From NCBI GenBank assembly GCA_004298385.1, contig SCTX01000106.1:1-64000 (forward strand): a stretch of 64,000 bases of DNA. Reading direction: 5' to 3'. Each line of letters begins with the position of its first letter. Position 1 is the first letter of the stretch. The translations under genes were made by a program, and so were the position numbers. The stretch comes from Betaproteobacteria bacterium. Its GTDB lineage: Bacteria; Pseudomonadota; Gammaproteobacteria; Burkholderiales; SG8-39. The notes beneath the pieces are model-generated. The model searched no databases. It saw nothing but the letters and a program-made list of their open reading frames with translations, and was not told the DNA's origin. Shown piece after piece: positions 52,527 to 61,800 of this stretch.

Positions 52527-53144
52527 CTACCTGCCTCCTGGAACCGGCAAGCGTGCCATTTCGAAGCGGTCGGTAATGCGGGTATAACCGCCCCTGCCGG
52601 CGAGGCGGCCAATGGGATTGATCTTGCCTACGTCGACGTGAAACCGCTCGTCGACGATACCTTCGTGGAAATGATAGTAGACGACCTCGCCGATCACCAC
52701 GTGATAAGGCGCGCGGCCGAGCTCCAGCCTCTGCAGCAAGCGGCACTCGAACGCGACCGGAGCTTCCGCGATGCGCGGCGGACGCACCTTTTTCGACGCC
52801 AGCGCGGTGAAGCCCGCCTCGGCGATTTCGTTCACGCCGCGCGGGTAGTCGATCGCGCATACATTCATCTTCTCCTTGATCGCATCGCTCACGATGTGCA
52901 CCACGAATTCCGGGATCTCGAGGATGTTCGCGATGGTGTCCTTGGCGCCGCCTTCCCTCGCGCCGACCGAGAACATGAGCATTGCCGGGTCGGTGCCGAC
53001 CCCGTTGAAAAAGCTGAACGGCGCGGCGTTCGGCCCGCGGCTGCCGAGCGTGGTCACCAGCGCGATCGGCCGCGGCGTCACGCTCCCGATCAGCAACTTG
53101 TACTGCAATTGCCAGTCGAGCGTGGCGGCGTCGAATTCGGTCAT
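52527..53144 (-). CDS. Flavin reductase-like FMN-binding protein
   Basis: 205 residues from ATG 53144 with AAGGAA upstream. FMN-binding split-barrel pattern: LIGSVTPRPIALVTTLGSRG, NAAPFSFFNGVGTDPAMLMF and KDTIANILEIPEFVVHIVSD. The family includes NAD(P)H:flavin reductases and small oxygenase components. It is divergent from the FAD-linked oxidase gene at 53364 and may be related functionally, but no oxygenase partner is adjacent. Confidence 0.88.
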   Translation of the reverse strand: MTEFDAATLDWQLQYKLLIGSVTPRPIALVTTLGSRGPNAAPFSFFNGVGTDPAMLMFSVGAREGGAKDTIANILEIPEFVVHIVSDAIKEKMNVCAIDYPRGVNEIAEAGFTALASKKVRPPRIAEAPVAFECRLLQRLELGRAPYHVVIGEVVYYHFHEGIVDERFHVDVGKINPIGRLAGRGGYTRITDRFEMARLPVPGGR

Positions 53145-53363
53145 GTTGTTCCTTTGCAGAATAAGATGGTTTCGGTCGATCACGGGGTAATGGTGATTTT
53201 CCATGGCCAATCTATCCCTATCCGGGCAAAGACGCAACGCTGCGCCGGCATTAGCCCCCGGTAAGATAGGGCGGAACGCCAACCGCACGTGAACGAACCT
53301 CTTTGCCCGCCGCCTGGACCGCTTCTAATCTATAATCACCGGTCCCATCCATCGGGGGCTTCC

Positions 53364-54749
53364 ATGAATCAGCCGCGCGAACTCGACGCCAGCCTCGTCA
53401 ACGAACTCAAGGTCCTGCTGGGCGAACGCGCCACCATCGCCCGCGGAATCTGCGATCAACACGGCAAGGACGAGTCCTACTTTCCGCATGCGCCCCCCGA
53501 TGCCGTGGTGTTTCCCCAGACCACCGAGGAAGTGCGCGATATCGTCAACGTCTGCCGCCGCCACCAGGTTCCGATGATTCCCTACGGCGTCGGCACTTCG
53601 CTCGAAGGCCACATCCTGGCGGTGAAGGGCGGCGTGTGCATAGATCTGAGCCAGATGAACAAGGTGCTCGCGGTGCACGAAGCCGATCTCGACGCGGTGG
53701 TGCAGGCCGGCGTCACACGCAAGCAATTGAACGAGCACATCCGCCACACCGGGCTGTTCTTTCCCGTCGACCCGGGCGCCGATGCGACCATCGGCGGCAT
53801 GAGCGCCACGCGCGCCTCCGGCACCAACGCGGTGCGCTACGGCACCATGCGCGAGAACGTGATTTCGCTCACCGTGGTGCTCGCCGACGGCCGCATCATC
53901 AGGACTGCGCGGCGGGCGAAGAAATCCGCGGCGGGCTACGATCTGACGCGGCTGTTCGTCGGTTCGGAAGGCACGCTAGGCGTCATCACGGAGATCACGG
54001 TGAAACTGTATGCGGTGCAGGAAGCCATGTCCGCCGCGGTGTGCGCATTCGATTCCATCGAAGGTTGCACCAAGACCGTGATCCAGACCATCCAGGCGGG
54101 CGTGCCGGTGGCGCGCTGCGAGATCGTCGACGCGACCGCGATCGGCTGCATCAACAAATACAGCAAGACCGACTACCGCGTCGCCCCGACCCTGTTCTTC
54201 GAATTCCACGGCACCGAGGCGAGCGTGATCGAGCAGGCCGAGGCGGTGCAGGCCATCGCCAGGGAGAACGGCGGCAAGGATTTCCAGTGGGCGACCAAGG
54301 CCGAGGACCGCACCAGGCTATGGGAAGCGCGCCACAATGCCTACTATGCCGGCTTGCAGCTTCGCCCCGGCTGCCGTGCGATTTCTACCGACGTGTGCGT
54401 GCCGATCTCCCGCCTGGCCGAGTGCGTGTCCGAGACCATGAAAGACGTGGCGAACTATCTGTGCCCGGTGCCGCTGCTCGGCCACGTGGGCGACGGCAAT
54501 TTTCACCTGGCGTTTCTGGTCGACCCGGCCAAGCCGGAAGAGTTGGAACTCGCCAAGTCGTTCAACCAGCGGCTGGTCGAGCGCGCGCTCGCCATGGAAG
54601 GCACCTGCACCGGAGAGCACGGCATCGGCATGGGCAAGCAGATCTGGCTGAAACAGGAATTGGGCGAAGCCGTCGACGTGATGCGCGACATCAAGCACCT
54701 GTTCGACCCCGGCAACCTGATGAATCCGGGGAAGATGGTGCCGCTATAG
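53364..54749 (+). CDS. FAD-linked oxidase, D-lactate/glycolate dehydrogenase type
   Basis: 461 residues from ATG 53364 (MNQPRELDASLVNELKVLLG). The PCMH-type FAD domain has MIPYGVGTSLEGHILAVKGG, FFPVDPGADATIGGMSATRA and LFVGSEGTLGVITEITVKL. The C-terminal cap has LLGHVGDGNFHLAFLVDP and CTGEHGIGMGKQIWL, the latter with the active-site His of the family. It oxidises a 2-hydroxy acid (D-lactate is the commonest). No GlcE/GlcF subunits are nearby, so it resembles single-subunit D-lactate dehydrogenase. Confidence 0.93.
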   Translation: MNQPRELDASLVNELKVLLGERATIARGICDQHGKDESYFPHAPPDAVVFPQTTEEVRDIVNVCRRHQVPMIPYGVGTSLEGHILAVKGGVCIDLSQMNKVLAVHEADLDAVVQAGVTRKQLNEHIRHTGLFFPVDPGADATIGGMSATRASGTNAVRYGTMRENVISLTVVLADGRIIRTARRAKKSAAGYDLTRLFVGSEGTLGVITEITVKLYAVQEAMSAAVCAFDSIEGCTKTVIQTIQAGVPVARCEIVDATAIGCINKYSKTDYRVAPTLFFEFHGTEASVIEQAEAVQAIARENGGKDFQWATKAEDRTRLWEARHNAYYAGLQLRPGCRAISTDVCVPISRLAECVSETMKDVANYLCPVPLLGHVGDGNFHLAFLVDPAKPEELELAKSFNQRLVERALAMEGTCTGEHGIGMGKQIWLKQELGEAVDVMRDIKHLFDPGNLMNPGKMVPL

Positions 54750-54806
54750 GCGTGTCGTCAATGCGGCCACGCCGCTGATTCGATCGATTATTGACTACCC
54801 GGAAAG

Positions 54807-55223
54807 CTATGCGACCAACCTGAAACCGGCAACCGCGAAGTGGTGATCGAACGCGAACGCGAACCGGATGCGCGCGCGCTTCATGATGGTGAAGCTGGTC
54901 GCGTCCACGGCAGACAGCTTGTGCAGATCCGGGCGCCGAAAATACTCCCAGGAATGCTCCAGATCGCGCAACTCGCAGGGAAGGATCTTGACGGTTCCAG
55001 GCTTGTAGATCCAACCCTTCCACGTCAAGGCCACGTCCAGGTTGGCATTGCGCTCAAGAAAGGTGAATGTCTCAATCAACACGGGAATGGAGGTGTGAAG
55101 CTTCGCACCGGCACCCTGCAGAATTTCCCACTGCTCCCGCGCTTGCACGTGCAGAGGATCCCGCGTAAGCGCAAGCGCGATCCACGCTCCGCTGTCGACG
55201 AAAGCGGCCTCCCGCTGCCGCAT
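54807..55223 (-). CDS. PIN-domain toxin, VapC type
   Basis: 138 residues. The N-terminal PIN motif AAFVDSGAWIALALTRD has the first catalytic Asp, PVLIETFTFLERN the conserved Glu, and the C-terminal LSAVDATSFTIMKRARI plus FDHHFAVAGF supply the last acidic residues. PIN toxins cut RNA, often tRNA or rRNA. The start overlaps the stop of the antitoxin gene (ATGA), a typical toxin-antitoxin arrangement. It lies in an otherwise core-gene region. Confidence 0.85.
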   Translation of the reverse strand: MRQREAAFVDSGAWIALALTRDPLHVQAREQWEILQGAGAKLHTSIPVLIETFTFLERNANLDVALTWKGWIYKPGTVKILPCELRDLEHSWEYFRRPDLHKLSAVDATSFTIMKRARIRFAFAFDHHFAVAGFRLVA

Positions 55224-55432
55224 CAGGGCTCGTCGTGAACGGTGTCGTGCTCCACTGACAGGCGCTTGGGCTCGCCGTCCCAGATTGCGACCGGACCCGC
55301 AGCCTGCGGCTTGAGCACAACCTTGCGAACAGCGTCCCGAACCAGCTCCGCGACGCTCCGTCCCGATCGGGCCGCGGCTTTGCGCAGCGCGGCAAGTTCC
55401 TCCTTGCGCAGGTACACCTGGGTCTTTTCCAT
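55223..55432 (-). CDS. Ribbon-helix-helix antitoxin, VapB/CopG type
   Basis: 69 residues from ATG 55432 (MEKTQVYLRKEELAAL). The N-terminal strand TQVYLRKEE plus the helix pair ELAALRKAAARSGRSVAELV is an RHH DNA-binding domain; the C-terminal tail (AIWDGEPKRLSVEHD) should wrap the PIN toxin. The operon is antitoxin first, toxin second, with ATGA overlap. Two TGACAT-like operator sites lie around its promoter, fitting autorepression. Confidence 0.85.
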   Translation of the reverse strand: MEKTQVYLRKEELAALRKAAARSGRSVAELVRDAVRKVVLKPQAAGPVAIWDGEPKRLSVEHDTVHDEP

Positions 55433-55468
55433 ATGTGTCAATTTAGTCCTTAAAGTGACATATGTCAA
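55429..55468 (-). promoter_or_regulatory. Antitoxin-toxin promoter and operator
   Basis: On the minus strand TTGACA (complement of 55463-55468), a 17-bp spacer and TAAATT (complement of 55440-55445). Seven bases then lead to the ATG, so the transcript should begin at or next to the start codon. A perfect 12-bp palindrome TGACATATGTCA (55456-55467) covers the -35 box, and a related TGACACATATGG (complement of 55429-55440) covers the start. Both are candidate binding sites for the RHH antitoxin. Confidence 0.6.
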
Positions 55469-55536
55469 ACCCGCAAAGGAAAAACGAGTAGCGTGCTGTT
55501 TACGACCCGCGCCACGCCCTGCCCGGGCGTTGCGCT

Positions 55537-56082
55537 CTACACTTTCAAAAAGTGCTCGCGGTAGTACTTAAGTTCCTCGATCGACTCCTGGATGTCGGCC
55601 AGCGCTTCGTGCTTGCCATGCTTCACCATTCCCTTGGCGAGTTCCGGCTTCCAGCGTTTCACCAACTCCTTGAGCGTGCTGACATCGAGATTGCGGTAGT
55701 GGAAATGGGCTTCCAGCCGGGGCATGTAGCGCGCGAGGAAGCGCCGATCCTGGCAGATCGAGTTGCCGCACATCGGTGAAGTACGCACGGGCACGTGCTG
55801 CAGCAGGAAATCGAGGAACTTCTGCTCGGCTTCGGCCTCTATTACAGTGGACGCCTTGACCTTGGCGATCAGGCCGGAGCGGGCGTGTGCGGACTTGTTC
55901 CAATCGTCCATCGCCTCGAGCACGCTGTCCGGCTGATGCAGGACCAGCACCGGCGCCTCGGCGACGGTATTCAATTGCGAGTCGGTGACCACCATGGCGA
56001 CTTCGATGATCCGGTCGCGGTCGGGATCCAGGCCGGTCATTTCCATGTCCAACCACACGAGACTATTCTGATCTTGAGGCAT
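55537..56082 (-). CDS. orn: Oligoribonuclease
   Basis: 181 residues, canonical length. DEDDh exonuclease: [20 protein letters not shown] (ExoI, Asp-x-Glu), [20 protein letters not shown] (ExoII) and [20 protein letters not shown] (ExoIII with the His). Degrades 2-5 nt RNAs, including pGpG from c-di-GMP turnover. It is divergent from the M48 peptidase, the common betaproteobacterial order. Confidence 0.97.
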   Translation of the reverse strand: MPQDQNSLVWLDMEMTGLDPDRDRIIEVAMVVTDSQLNTVAEAPVLVLHQPDSVLEAMDDWNKSAHARSGLIAKVKASTVIEAEAEQKFLDFLLQHVPVRTSPMCGNSICQDRRFLARYMPRLEAHFHYRNLDVSTLKELVKRWKPELAKGMVKHGKHEALADIQESIEELKYYREHFLKV

Positions 56083-56124
56083 GGCTCGGATTTCTTCCGC
56101 GTCGATTGATTGAAGGGCGTTATT

Positions 56125-57411
56125 GTGTCATATTTCAGCCAGATGCAGACCTTCACCGCCGTTTTTCTTGCAGCGCTCGCGCTTACCGTGGGCCTGCGCC
56201 TGTGGCTGGCCTGGCGTCACATCCGCCACATCGCACGCTGCCGCGACGACGTGCCGGCGGATTTCTCGCTGCATATCGGCCTGGCCGCGCACCAGAAGGC
56301 AGCCGATTACAGCGGCGCCAGGACGCGGTTCGGCATGGTCGAAATGCTCATCGGTGCGGTGCTGCTGCTCGCGCTCACCCTGGGCGGCGCGCTGCAGGCG
56401 CTGCACGACGCCTGGCTCGGCGTGTTCGGCGCCGGCGGCTACGCGCAGGGCATCGCGCTCATAGTCAGCGTCGCCTTGATTTCCGGCCTGGTCGACCTGC
56501 CGCTGTCGCTATACCGGACCTTCGTCATCGAAACGCGCTTCGGCTTCAACAAAATGACGCTACGTCTGTTCTTCGCCGATCTCGTCAAGCAGACCTTGAT
56601 CGGCGCGGCACTGGGCCTGCCGCTGCTCGCGTGCGTGCTCTGGCTGATGCAAGGCATGGGCGAGCAATGGTGGCTGTACGTCTGGATCACCTGGATCGCG
56701 TTCAATCTGCTGGTGCTCACCCTCTACCCGACACTGATCGCGCCGCTGTTCAACAAGTTCACGCCGCTCGCGGATGCCGGCCTCAAAAACCGGATCGAGG
56801 CGCTGCTTGCCAAATGCGGTTTCAAGGCGCAAGGCCTCTACATGATGGACAGCTCCAGGCGCTCCAGCCACGGCAATGCCTATTTCACCGGTTTCGGCGC
56901 GGCCAAGCGCATCGTGCTGTTCGACACCCTGATCGCGCGCCTCGCGCCGGCGGAAATCGAGGCGGTGCTGGCGCATGAGCTGGGGCACTTCCGCCACCAT
57001 CACGTGTGGAAACGCATGGCCGCGCTATTCGCGTTGAGCCTCGGTTTCCTCTGGCTGCTCGGTTACGCGATGAAACAGGACTGGTTCTACGCCGGCCTCA
57101 ATGTCCAGGCGCAGTCGACCGCGCTCGCGTTGGTGCTGTTCTTCCTGGTGGTGCCGGTGTTCACCTTTCCCCTGCACCCGCTCACCAGCCTGTATTCGCG
57201 TATGCACGAGTACCAAGCCGACGCCTATGCCGCCCGGCACACGGCGCCGGCCGACCTGATCCATGCGCTGGTGAAGCTGTACCAGGACAACGCCGCCACG
57301 CTCACACCCGATCCGCTGTACTCGGCCTTCTACGATTCGCATCCGCCGGCGCTGCTGCGCATTGCCCGGCTGCAGGGCGCGGGGGCGCAAGTGCAGGCGC
57401 AGCCTGCATGA
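56125..57411 (+). CDS. Integral membrane M48 (Ste24/HtpX-like) endopeptidase
   Basis: 428 residues from GTG 56125, which has AAGGG at a normal distance. ATG 56143 ([14 protein letters not shown]) and TTG 56110 are alternatives. Six or so membrane helices. The zinc site is [18 protein letters not shown] (HELGH) and the distal Glu is in [19 protein letters not shown]. The family processes prenylated or membrane proteins and takes part in membrane-protein quality control. First gene of a tight run with phhB, rsgA and a DUF2007 gene. Confidence 0.92.
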   Translation: MSYFSQMQTFTAVFLAALALTVGLRLWLAWRHIRHIARCRDDVPADFSLHIGLAAHQKAADYSGARTRFGMVEMLIGAVLLLALTLGGALQALHDAWLGVFGAGGYAQGIALIVSVALISGLVDLPLSLYRTFVIETRFGFNKMTLRLFFADLVKQTLIGAALGLPLLACVLWLMQGMGEQWWLYVWITWIAFNLLVLTLYPTLIAPLFNKFTPLADAGLKNRIEALLAKCGFKAQGLYMMDSSRRSSHGNAYFTGFGAAKRIVLFDTLIARLAPAEIEAVLAHELGHFRHHHVWKRMAALFALSLGFLWLLGYAMKQDWFYAGLNVQAQSTALALVLFFLVVPVFTFPLHPLTSLYSRMHEYQADAYAARHTAPADLIHALVKLYQDNAATLTPDPLYSAFYDSHPPALLRIARLQGAGAQVQAQPA

Positions 57412-57421
57412 AAGGCGGCAC

Positions 57422-57751
57422 ATGAGCAAACTCTCGGAAAGAATGTCCAAACCGCAACCGGCCGGAACGCCGCCGCTAGCGCAGGCGAAGATCGACGAAT
57501 ACCTGAAGCAGGTGCCGGGTTGGGAGCATCGGGACGGCGCGATCCGCAAGACCTACTCGTTCAAGAATTATTACGAAACGGTGGCGTTCGTGAACATGGT
57601 GGCCTGGATCGCTCACCGCGAGGATCATCATCCGGAAATGCTCATGGGCTACAACAAGTGCCAGGTCGCCTGGAACACCCACTCCGTGGGCGGCATCTCG
57701 ATGAATGATTTCATCTGCGCGGCGAAGATCGAATCCCTTTGCCTGATCTGA
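57422..57751 (+). CDS. phhB: 4a-hydroxytetrahydrobiopterin dehydratase
   Basis: 109 residues from ATG 57422 with AAAGGCGG upstream. Pterin-4a-carbinolamine dehydratase pattern: RKTYSFKNYYETVAFVNMVA, then AHREDHHPEMLMGYNKCQV with the catalytic His pair, and NTHSVGGISMNDFICAAKIE. It recycles the pterin cofactor of aromatic hydroxylases; in bacteria lacking those it may be tied to other pterin chemistry. It overlaps the ribosome binding site of rsgA. Confidence 0.93.
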   Translation: MSKLSERMSKPQPAGTPPLAQAKIDEYLKQVPGWEHRDGAIRKTYSFKNYYETVAFVNMVAWIAHREDHHPEMLMGYNKCQVAWNTHSVGGISMNDFICAAKIESLCLI

Positions 57752-57762
57752 AGGACGACCGG

Positions 57763-58635
57763 ATGCTCGCCGGCCAGGTGATCGCAGCCTACGGCCGGCA
57801 CTACCTGGTTGAAACCGGCGACGGCCGCCAATACGCCTGCTTTCCGCGCGGCAAGAAAAGCACGGTCGCGTGCGCAGATCGAGTGATGTTCGTCCGAACC
57901 GCGGACCAGCAGGGCGTGATCGAGGCAGTGGAGCCGCGCTCCACCCTGTTCTCCCGCTCCGCTGCACACCGGCAAAAACTGATCGCCGCCAACGTCTCCC
58001 AGCTCGCCATCGTCGTCGCCGCCGAGCCCAGCTTCAGCGAGGAATTGATCAACCGCTGCCTCGTGGCCGCCGAGTATCAGAACATGCACGCCCTCATCCT
58101 GCTCAACAAGTGCGACCTGAAGCAAGCCGCGATGGCGGCACTGGCGCGGCTCGAACCCTACGCCCAGGCCGGTTATCGCGTGGTCCAGTTGTCGGCGCTG
58201 GAAGGCGCGGAGGCGCTGCGCCCACTGCTCACAGGCCAGTCTACCGTGCTGGTCGGGCAGTCCGGCATGGGCAAGTCCACCATCATCAACGCACTGTTGC
58301 CGGATGCGCGCGTCGCCACCAGGGAAATCTCCGCTTTTCTCGCTTCCGGCCGCCACACCACGACCCAGGCGCGGTTGCACCGCCTGGACACCGCCAGCAC
58401 CCTGATCGATTGCCCCGGCCTACAGGAGTTCGGCCTGCATCACCTGTTGCCGCAAGACATCGAAGCCGGTTTCGTCGAGTTCCGGCGTTTTCTGGGGCAA
58501 TGCCGCTTTCAAAACTGCCGCCACCTGAGCGAGCCGAGTTGCGCCCTGGCGCAGGCCGCCGCGGAAGGCGTCATCCACCCGCGGCGCCTGGACATGTTCC
58601 GCCGCATCAGCCGTGCTGAAACCGGCCAAAAGTAA
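57763..58635 (+). CDS. rsgA: Ribosome small-subunit-dependent GTPase A
   Basis: 290 residues from ATG 57763, with AAGGA 8 nt upstream; TTG 57739 is an alternative. Circularly permuted GTPase: G4 LILLNKCDLKQ comes before G1 VLVGQSGMGKSTIINALL and G3 LIDCPGLQEFGLHHL. The C-terminal zinc site is CRFQNCRHLSEPSCAL. Acts in late 30S assembly. Confidence 0.96.
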   Translation: MLAGQVIAAYGRHYLVETGDGRQYACFPRGKKSTVACADRVMFVRTADQQGVIEAVEPRSTLFSRSAAHRQKLIAANVSQLAIVVAAEPSFSEELINRCLVAAEYQNMHALILLNKCDLKQAAMAALARLEPYAQAGYRVVQLSALEGAEALRPLLTGQSTVLVGQSGMGKSTIINALLPDARVATREISAFLASGRHTTTQARLHRLDTASTLIDCPGLQEFGLHHLLPQDIEAGFVEFRRFLGQCRFQNCRHLSEPSCALAQAAAEGVIHPRRLDMFRRISRAETGQK

Positions 58636-58637
58636 TC

Positions 58638-58952
58638 ATGCAGCCGCTGTACAGCTCGCTTAACCTGCTCGAGATCCATCACCTGAAGAACCTGCTCGAG
58701 GCCGAGGGCATCCGCTGCCAGCTCAAGAACGAGTTGCTCAGCCGGCTTGCCGGAGAAATTCCGTTCACCGAATGCGCGCCCCAATTGTGGCTGCTGGACG
58801 AGCGCGATCTGGAGCGGGCCAGGCGGGTCGTGAGCGATTTCGGCCGAGGCGCAGTTGCCGGGCCGCAGTGGCAGTGCCCAAGCTGTGGCGAGGCGCTGGA
58901 AGGCCAATTCAGCGCCTGCTGGCATTGCGGCGCACTGCGGCCGCAATGCTGA
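58638..58952 (+). CDS. DUF2007 domain protein with C-terminal zinc ribbon
   Basis: 104 residues. Residues 1-72 are the DUF2007 (signal-transducing PII-like) fold: YSSLNLLEIHHLKNLLEAEG, then GEIPFTECAPQLWLLDERD. The C-terminus adds two CxxC motifs, QCPSCGEAL and ACWHCGALRPQ, forming a likely zinc ribbon. The last gene of the M48-phhB-rsgA run, starting 2 bp after the rsgA stop. Confidence 0.88.
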   Translation: MQPLYSSLNLLEIHHLKNLLEAEGIRCQLKNELLSRLAGEIPFTECAPQLWLLDERDLERARRVVSDFGRGAVAGPQWQCPSCGEALEGQFSACWHCGALRPQC

Positions 58953-59003
58953 TAAGTATGCGTCAGCGGCGGTGACGCGGACATCGCGTCCTCGCCCGCG
59001 TCG

Positions 59004-59927
59004 CTAGCTGAGTGCCCTCGCAATAGCCAGCAGCAACAATATGAACAGGATCACGACCAGCGCGCGCCATACCAAACCGATGGTGCTGTCGAGAAAACCG
59101 ACGTCGGCCGCGTCGCCCAAGCCCAGTTCCGGCCGGTCGACGGGACTCAGCTCGGAAAGAAATGGCATGCCCAGGCGCACGCCCATGGCGCCGGCGCCGC
59201 TGGCGAGCACGACACCGAGCGAGGGGTCGGGCCATTTCGCCGCCTGCATGCGCCAGCAGTAGGCTGCATCCTCGAAATCGCCGACGACGGCAAAGGCAAT
59301 GCCGGTCAGCCGCGCCGGTACCCAATCAAGCAGCCTGAACACCTGGGCGGCGAAACTGCCGAACGCCGCCAGTCCGGCATCGCCGCCATCGGCCCAGCGA
59401 CGCTGCAAGAACGCCGACAGCCGGTAGAGTATTGCCCCGCTCGGTCCAGGCAGCACCACGAACCAGAACACCACCGCGAACACGTGCCGATACGAGGCCA
59501 CGAGCGCCTCTTCGATGCTAAGGCGGACCACCTCTTCGAGGCTCAGCCGCGCGCAGCTCGCGCCGCGCCATTGGCCGAGGAGCGCGCGCGCCTGGTCCAG
59601 GTCGCCGCTCTTAAGCGCCCAATGAATGTCGGTAAAATAGTGGCCCACCTGGCGGAAACCCATGGTCATGTACAGTATGAGCACGTTGAAAGCCAGGGCC
59701 AGTAGCCAAGACAGGTGATAAAGAAGGTAATGTGCGCCGATCGCCAGCAGCGTCGCCGGTACCACGCCCAGCGCCCACGCGATCATTCCATGCGCGCGCT
59801 CGCCCGCATTGAAATGATGCAGCAGGAAGTCGGCAAATCGCGCGGCCGGGGATGCCAGGTACTTGCGCTCGGCCAGCGGCCGCCACTGCTCGAGCAGCAA
59901 GGCGATGATCAGCGAGATAAGACTCAT
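59004..59927 (-). CDS. CobD/CbiB family integral membrane protein
   Basis: 307 residues with a short N-terminal helix (SLISLIIALLLEQWRPLAER) and further helices. Family segments: YMTMGFRQVGHYFTDIHWAL, SIEEALVASYRHVFAVVFWF and FAVVGDFEDAAYCWRMQAAK. Related to cobalamin biosynthesis CobD and to AmpE, but in Betaproteobacteria this branch is encoded without other cobalamin genes, as here, so its role may differ. Confidence 0.85.
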   Translation of the reverse strand: MSLISLIIALLLEQWRPLAERKYLASPAARFADFLLHHFNAGERAHGMIAWALGVVPATLLAIGAHYLLYHLSWLLALAFNVLILYMTMGFRQVGHYFTDIHWALKSGDLDQARALLGQWRGASCARLSLEEVVRLSIEEALVASYRHVFAVVFWFVVLPGPSGAILYRLSAFLQRRWADGGDAGLAAFGSFAAQVFRLLDWVPARLTGIAFAVVGDFEDAAYCWRMQAAKWPDPSLGVVLASGAGAMGVRLGMPFLSELSPVDRPELGLGDAADVGFLDSTIGLVWRALVVILFILLLLAIARALS

Positions 59928-60040
59928 TGGGGAAGCGGGATTCTTAAGCGGCGGCGCAGAACAGCCATCACGATATTATACGCACTCCGCCGGGTCGGAC
60001 GCATGACCAGACACGCAGGCATCGGCAAACGATTGCCGAG

Positions 60041-60676
60041 CTACGACCCAGTCAGAAACGCGTAGAGGTTCATCAGCATCCCCGCCGTTGCGCCCCAGAT
60101 ATAGCGACGTTCAAAAGGCATGGCGTAGTAATGCCGGGTGCGGCCCTGATACTGCATGCTGTTGCGCTGATGGTTGACGGGATCGAGAAAAAACGTCAAC
60201 GGCACCTCGAATGCCTCCGCCACCTCGAATGCGTCCAGGCTCAAGATCGGCGGTGAGCTCACCAACCCGACCACCGGGGTGACGTGGTAGCCGCTGACCG
60301 TGGTGTACTCGGGCAGCAAACCCAGCACTTCGACATGGGAGTGCGGCAGGCCGATTTCCTCGAACGTTTCGCGCAAGGCTGTCGCTGCGGGGGATTCATC
60401 GTGGACTTCGCTGCGCCCCCCCGGAAAGCTGATCTGGCCGGCATGGTCGTACAGGTGGTCGGTACGCTGGGTAAGCAGGATGGTAAGCCCGGTCTCGCGC
60501 CTCACCACCGGCACCAGCACCGCCGCGGGCCGCAGCTCCTCGGTCTGGCGCCACAACTGACCGTCCCCGGTGGCGATGGGCGTCATCGCGCAGCCGGCCG
60601 CGAAGCGCCGGCGCAGCCAGGCTTCGGCGGCGGGGCCGCTCATTTCCCTCCAGTCGGTTGCGTCTGAGGACATCAT
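60041..60676 (-). CDS. NUDIX hydrolase, CoA pyrophosphatase type
   Basis: 211 residues. The NuBOX is GRSEVHDESPAATALRETFE followed by EIGL, and the CoA-specific upstream signature LLTQRTDHLYDHAGQISFPG is present. Cleaves CoA and its derivatives to phosphopantetheine and 3',5'-ADP. It follows the quinone oxidoreductase gene on the same strand by 3 bp. Confidence 0.92.
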   Translation of the reverse strand: MMSSDATDWREMSGPAAEAWLRRRFAAGCAMTPIATGDGQLWRQTEELRPAAVLVPVVRRETGLTILLTQRTDHLYDHAGQISFPGGRSEVHDESPAATALRETFEEIGLPHSHVEVLGLLPEYTTVSGYHVTPVVGLVSSPPILSLDAFEVAEAFEVPLTFFLDPVNHQRNSMQYQGRTRHYYAMPFERRYIWGATAGMLMNLYAFLTGS

Positions 60677-60679
60677 TTC

Positions 60680-61654
60680 TCAGGGAACGAGCAAGGTCGA
60701 TCCGCTGGTCTTGCGCGCTTCCAGGTCACGGTGCGCCTGCATCGCGTCCTTGAGCGCATAGCGCTGCCGCACCTCGATTTTCACCTTGCCCGACAGGACG
60801 ATGTCGAACAGATCCTTAGCCGTGGCCGTCAGGTCTTCGCGCTTCGCCGTGTAGTGCATCAGGCCCGGCCGAGTGAAAAATAGCGAACCGCGCGAAGCGA
60901 GCATGCTCGAGTCGAACAGCGGGATCGGACCCGAGGCGTTGCCGAAGCTCACCATCATGCCCATCGGGCGCAGGCAGTCGAGCGACCCGACGAAGGTGTC
61001 CTTGCCGATCGAGTCATACACCACCGGCAACAGAGCGCCTCCGGTGATCTCCTTCACCCGCTGGGCAAAATTCTCGCGCGTGTATACGATGGCGTGGTCG
61101 CAGCCGTGAGACTTCGCCAGCGCCGCCTTCTCGTCCGAGCCGACGGTGCCGATCACGGTCGCGCCCAGCGCCTTCGCCCATTGACAGACAATCAGGCCCA
61201 CACCGCCCGCCGCAGCGTGGATGAGGATGGTGTCGCCGGGTTGGACCTTGTAGGTGCGCTTGAGCAGATACTGTGTGGTCATGCCCTGCAGCATCATCGC
61301 CGCGCCCTGGTCGAAGGAAATCCAATCGGGCAGATTCACCAGGCGGTCGACGGCCATGATGCGCACTTCCGCATAGGCGCCGACCGGGCCGGAAGCGTAG
61401 GCCACACGGTCGCCCTTCTTGACGTTGGTCACGCTCGGCCCCACCGCTTCGACCACGCCGGCGGCTTCCATGCCGATGCCGCTCGGCAACTGCAGCGGAT
61501 ACAGGCCGGAGCGGTGGTAGACGTCGATGTAGTTCAAGCCGCAGGCATTGTGGCGCACGCGCGCCTGCCCCGGTCCGGGCTCGCCTACCTCGACGTCCTC
61601 CCACGCCATGACTTCGGGACCGCCTTGTTGATGCAATCGGATCGCTTTTGACAT
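60680..61654 (-). CDS. Quinone oxidoreductase (zinc-independent MDR family)
   Basis: 324 residues from ATG 61654 (MSKAIRLHQQGGPEVMAWED). Typical QorA segments: ACGLNYIDVYHRSGLYPLQL, PSGIGMEAAGVVEAVGPSV, IHAAAGGVGLIVCQWAKALG (NADPH site) and PLFDSSMLASRGSLFFTRPG. No zinc ligands. One-electron reduction of quinones with NADPH. Followed by the NUDIX gene. Confidence 0.94.
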   Translation of the reverse strand: MSKAIRLHQQGGPEVMAWEDVEVGEPGPGQARVRHNACGLNYIDVYHRSGLYPLQLPSGIGMEAAGVVEAVGPSVTNVKKGDRVAYASGPVGAYAEVRIMAVDRLVNLPDWISFDQGAAMMLQGMTTQYLLKRTYKVQPGDTILIHAAAGGVGLIVCQWAKALGATVIGTVGSDEKAALAKSHGCDHAIVYTRENFAQRVKEITGGALLPVVYDSIGKDTFVGSLDCLRPMGMMVSFGNASGPIPLFDSSMLASRGSLFFTRPGLMHYTAKREDLTATAKDLFDIVLSGKVKIEVRQRYALKDAMQAHRDLEARKTSGSTLLVP

Positions 61655-61800
61655 CTTCTGTTCCCAACAAGAAGATTGAACCATGGAAAATCAGAGATGG
61701 GTCGCGCAAAGCCCACTGCGGTCGAACCCCAACGGAGCGGCATATTACAACAGAAAATCCGCCGCGATCGAATGAGACCCGCGGCGCGGGTCCGTTCCCG

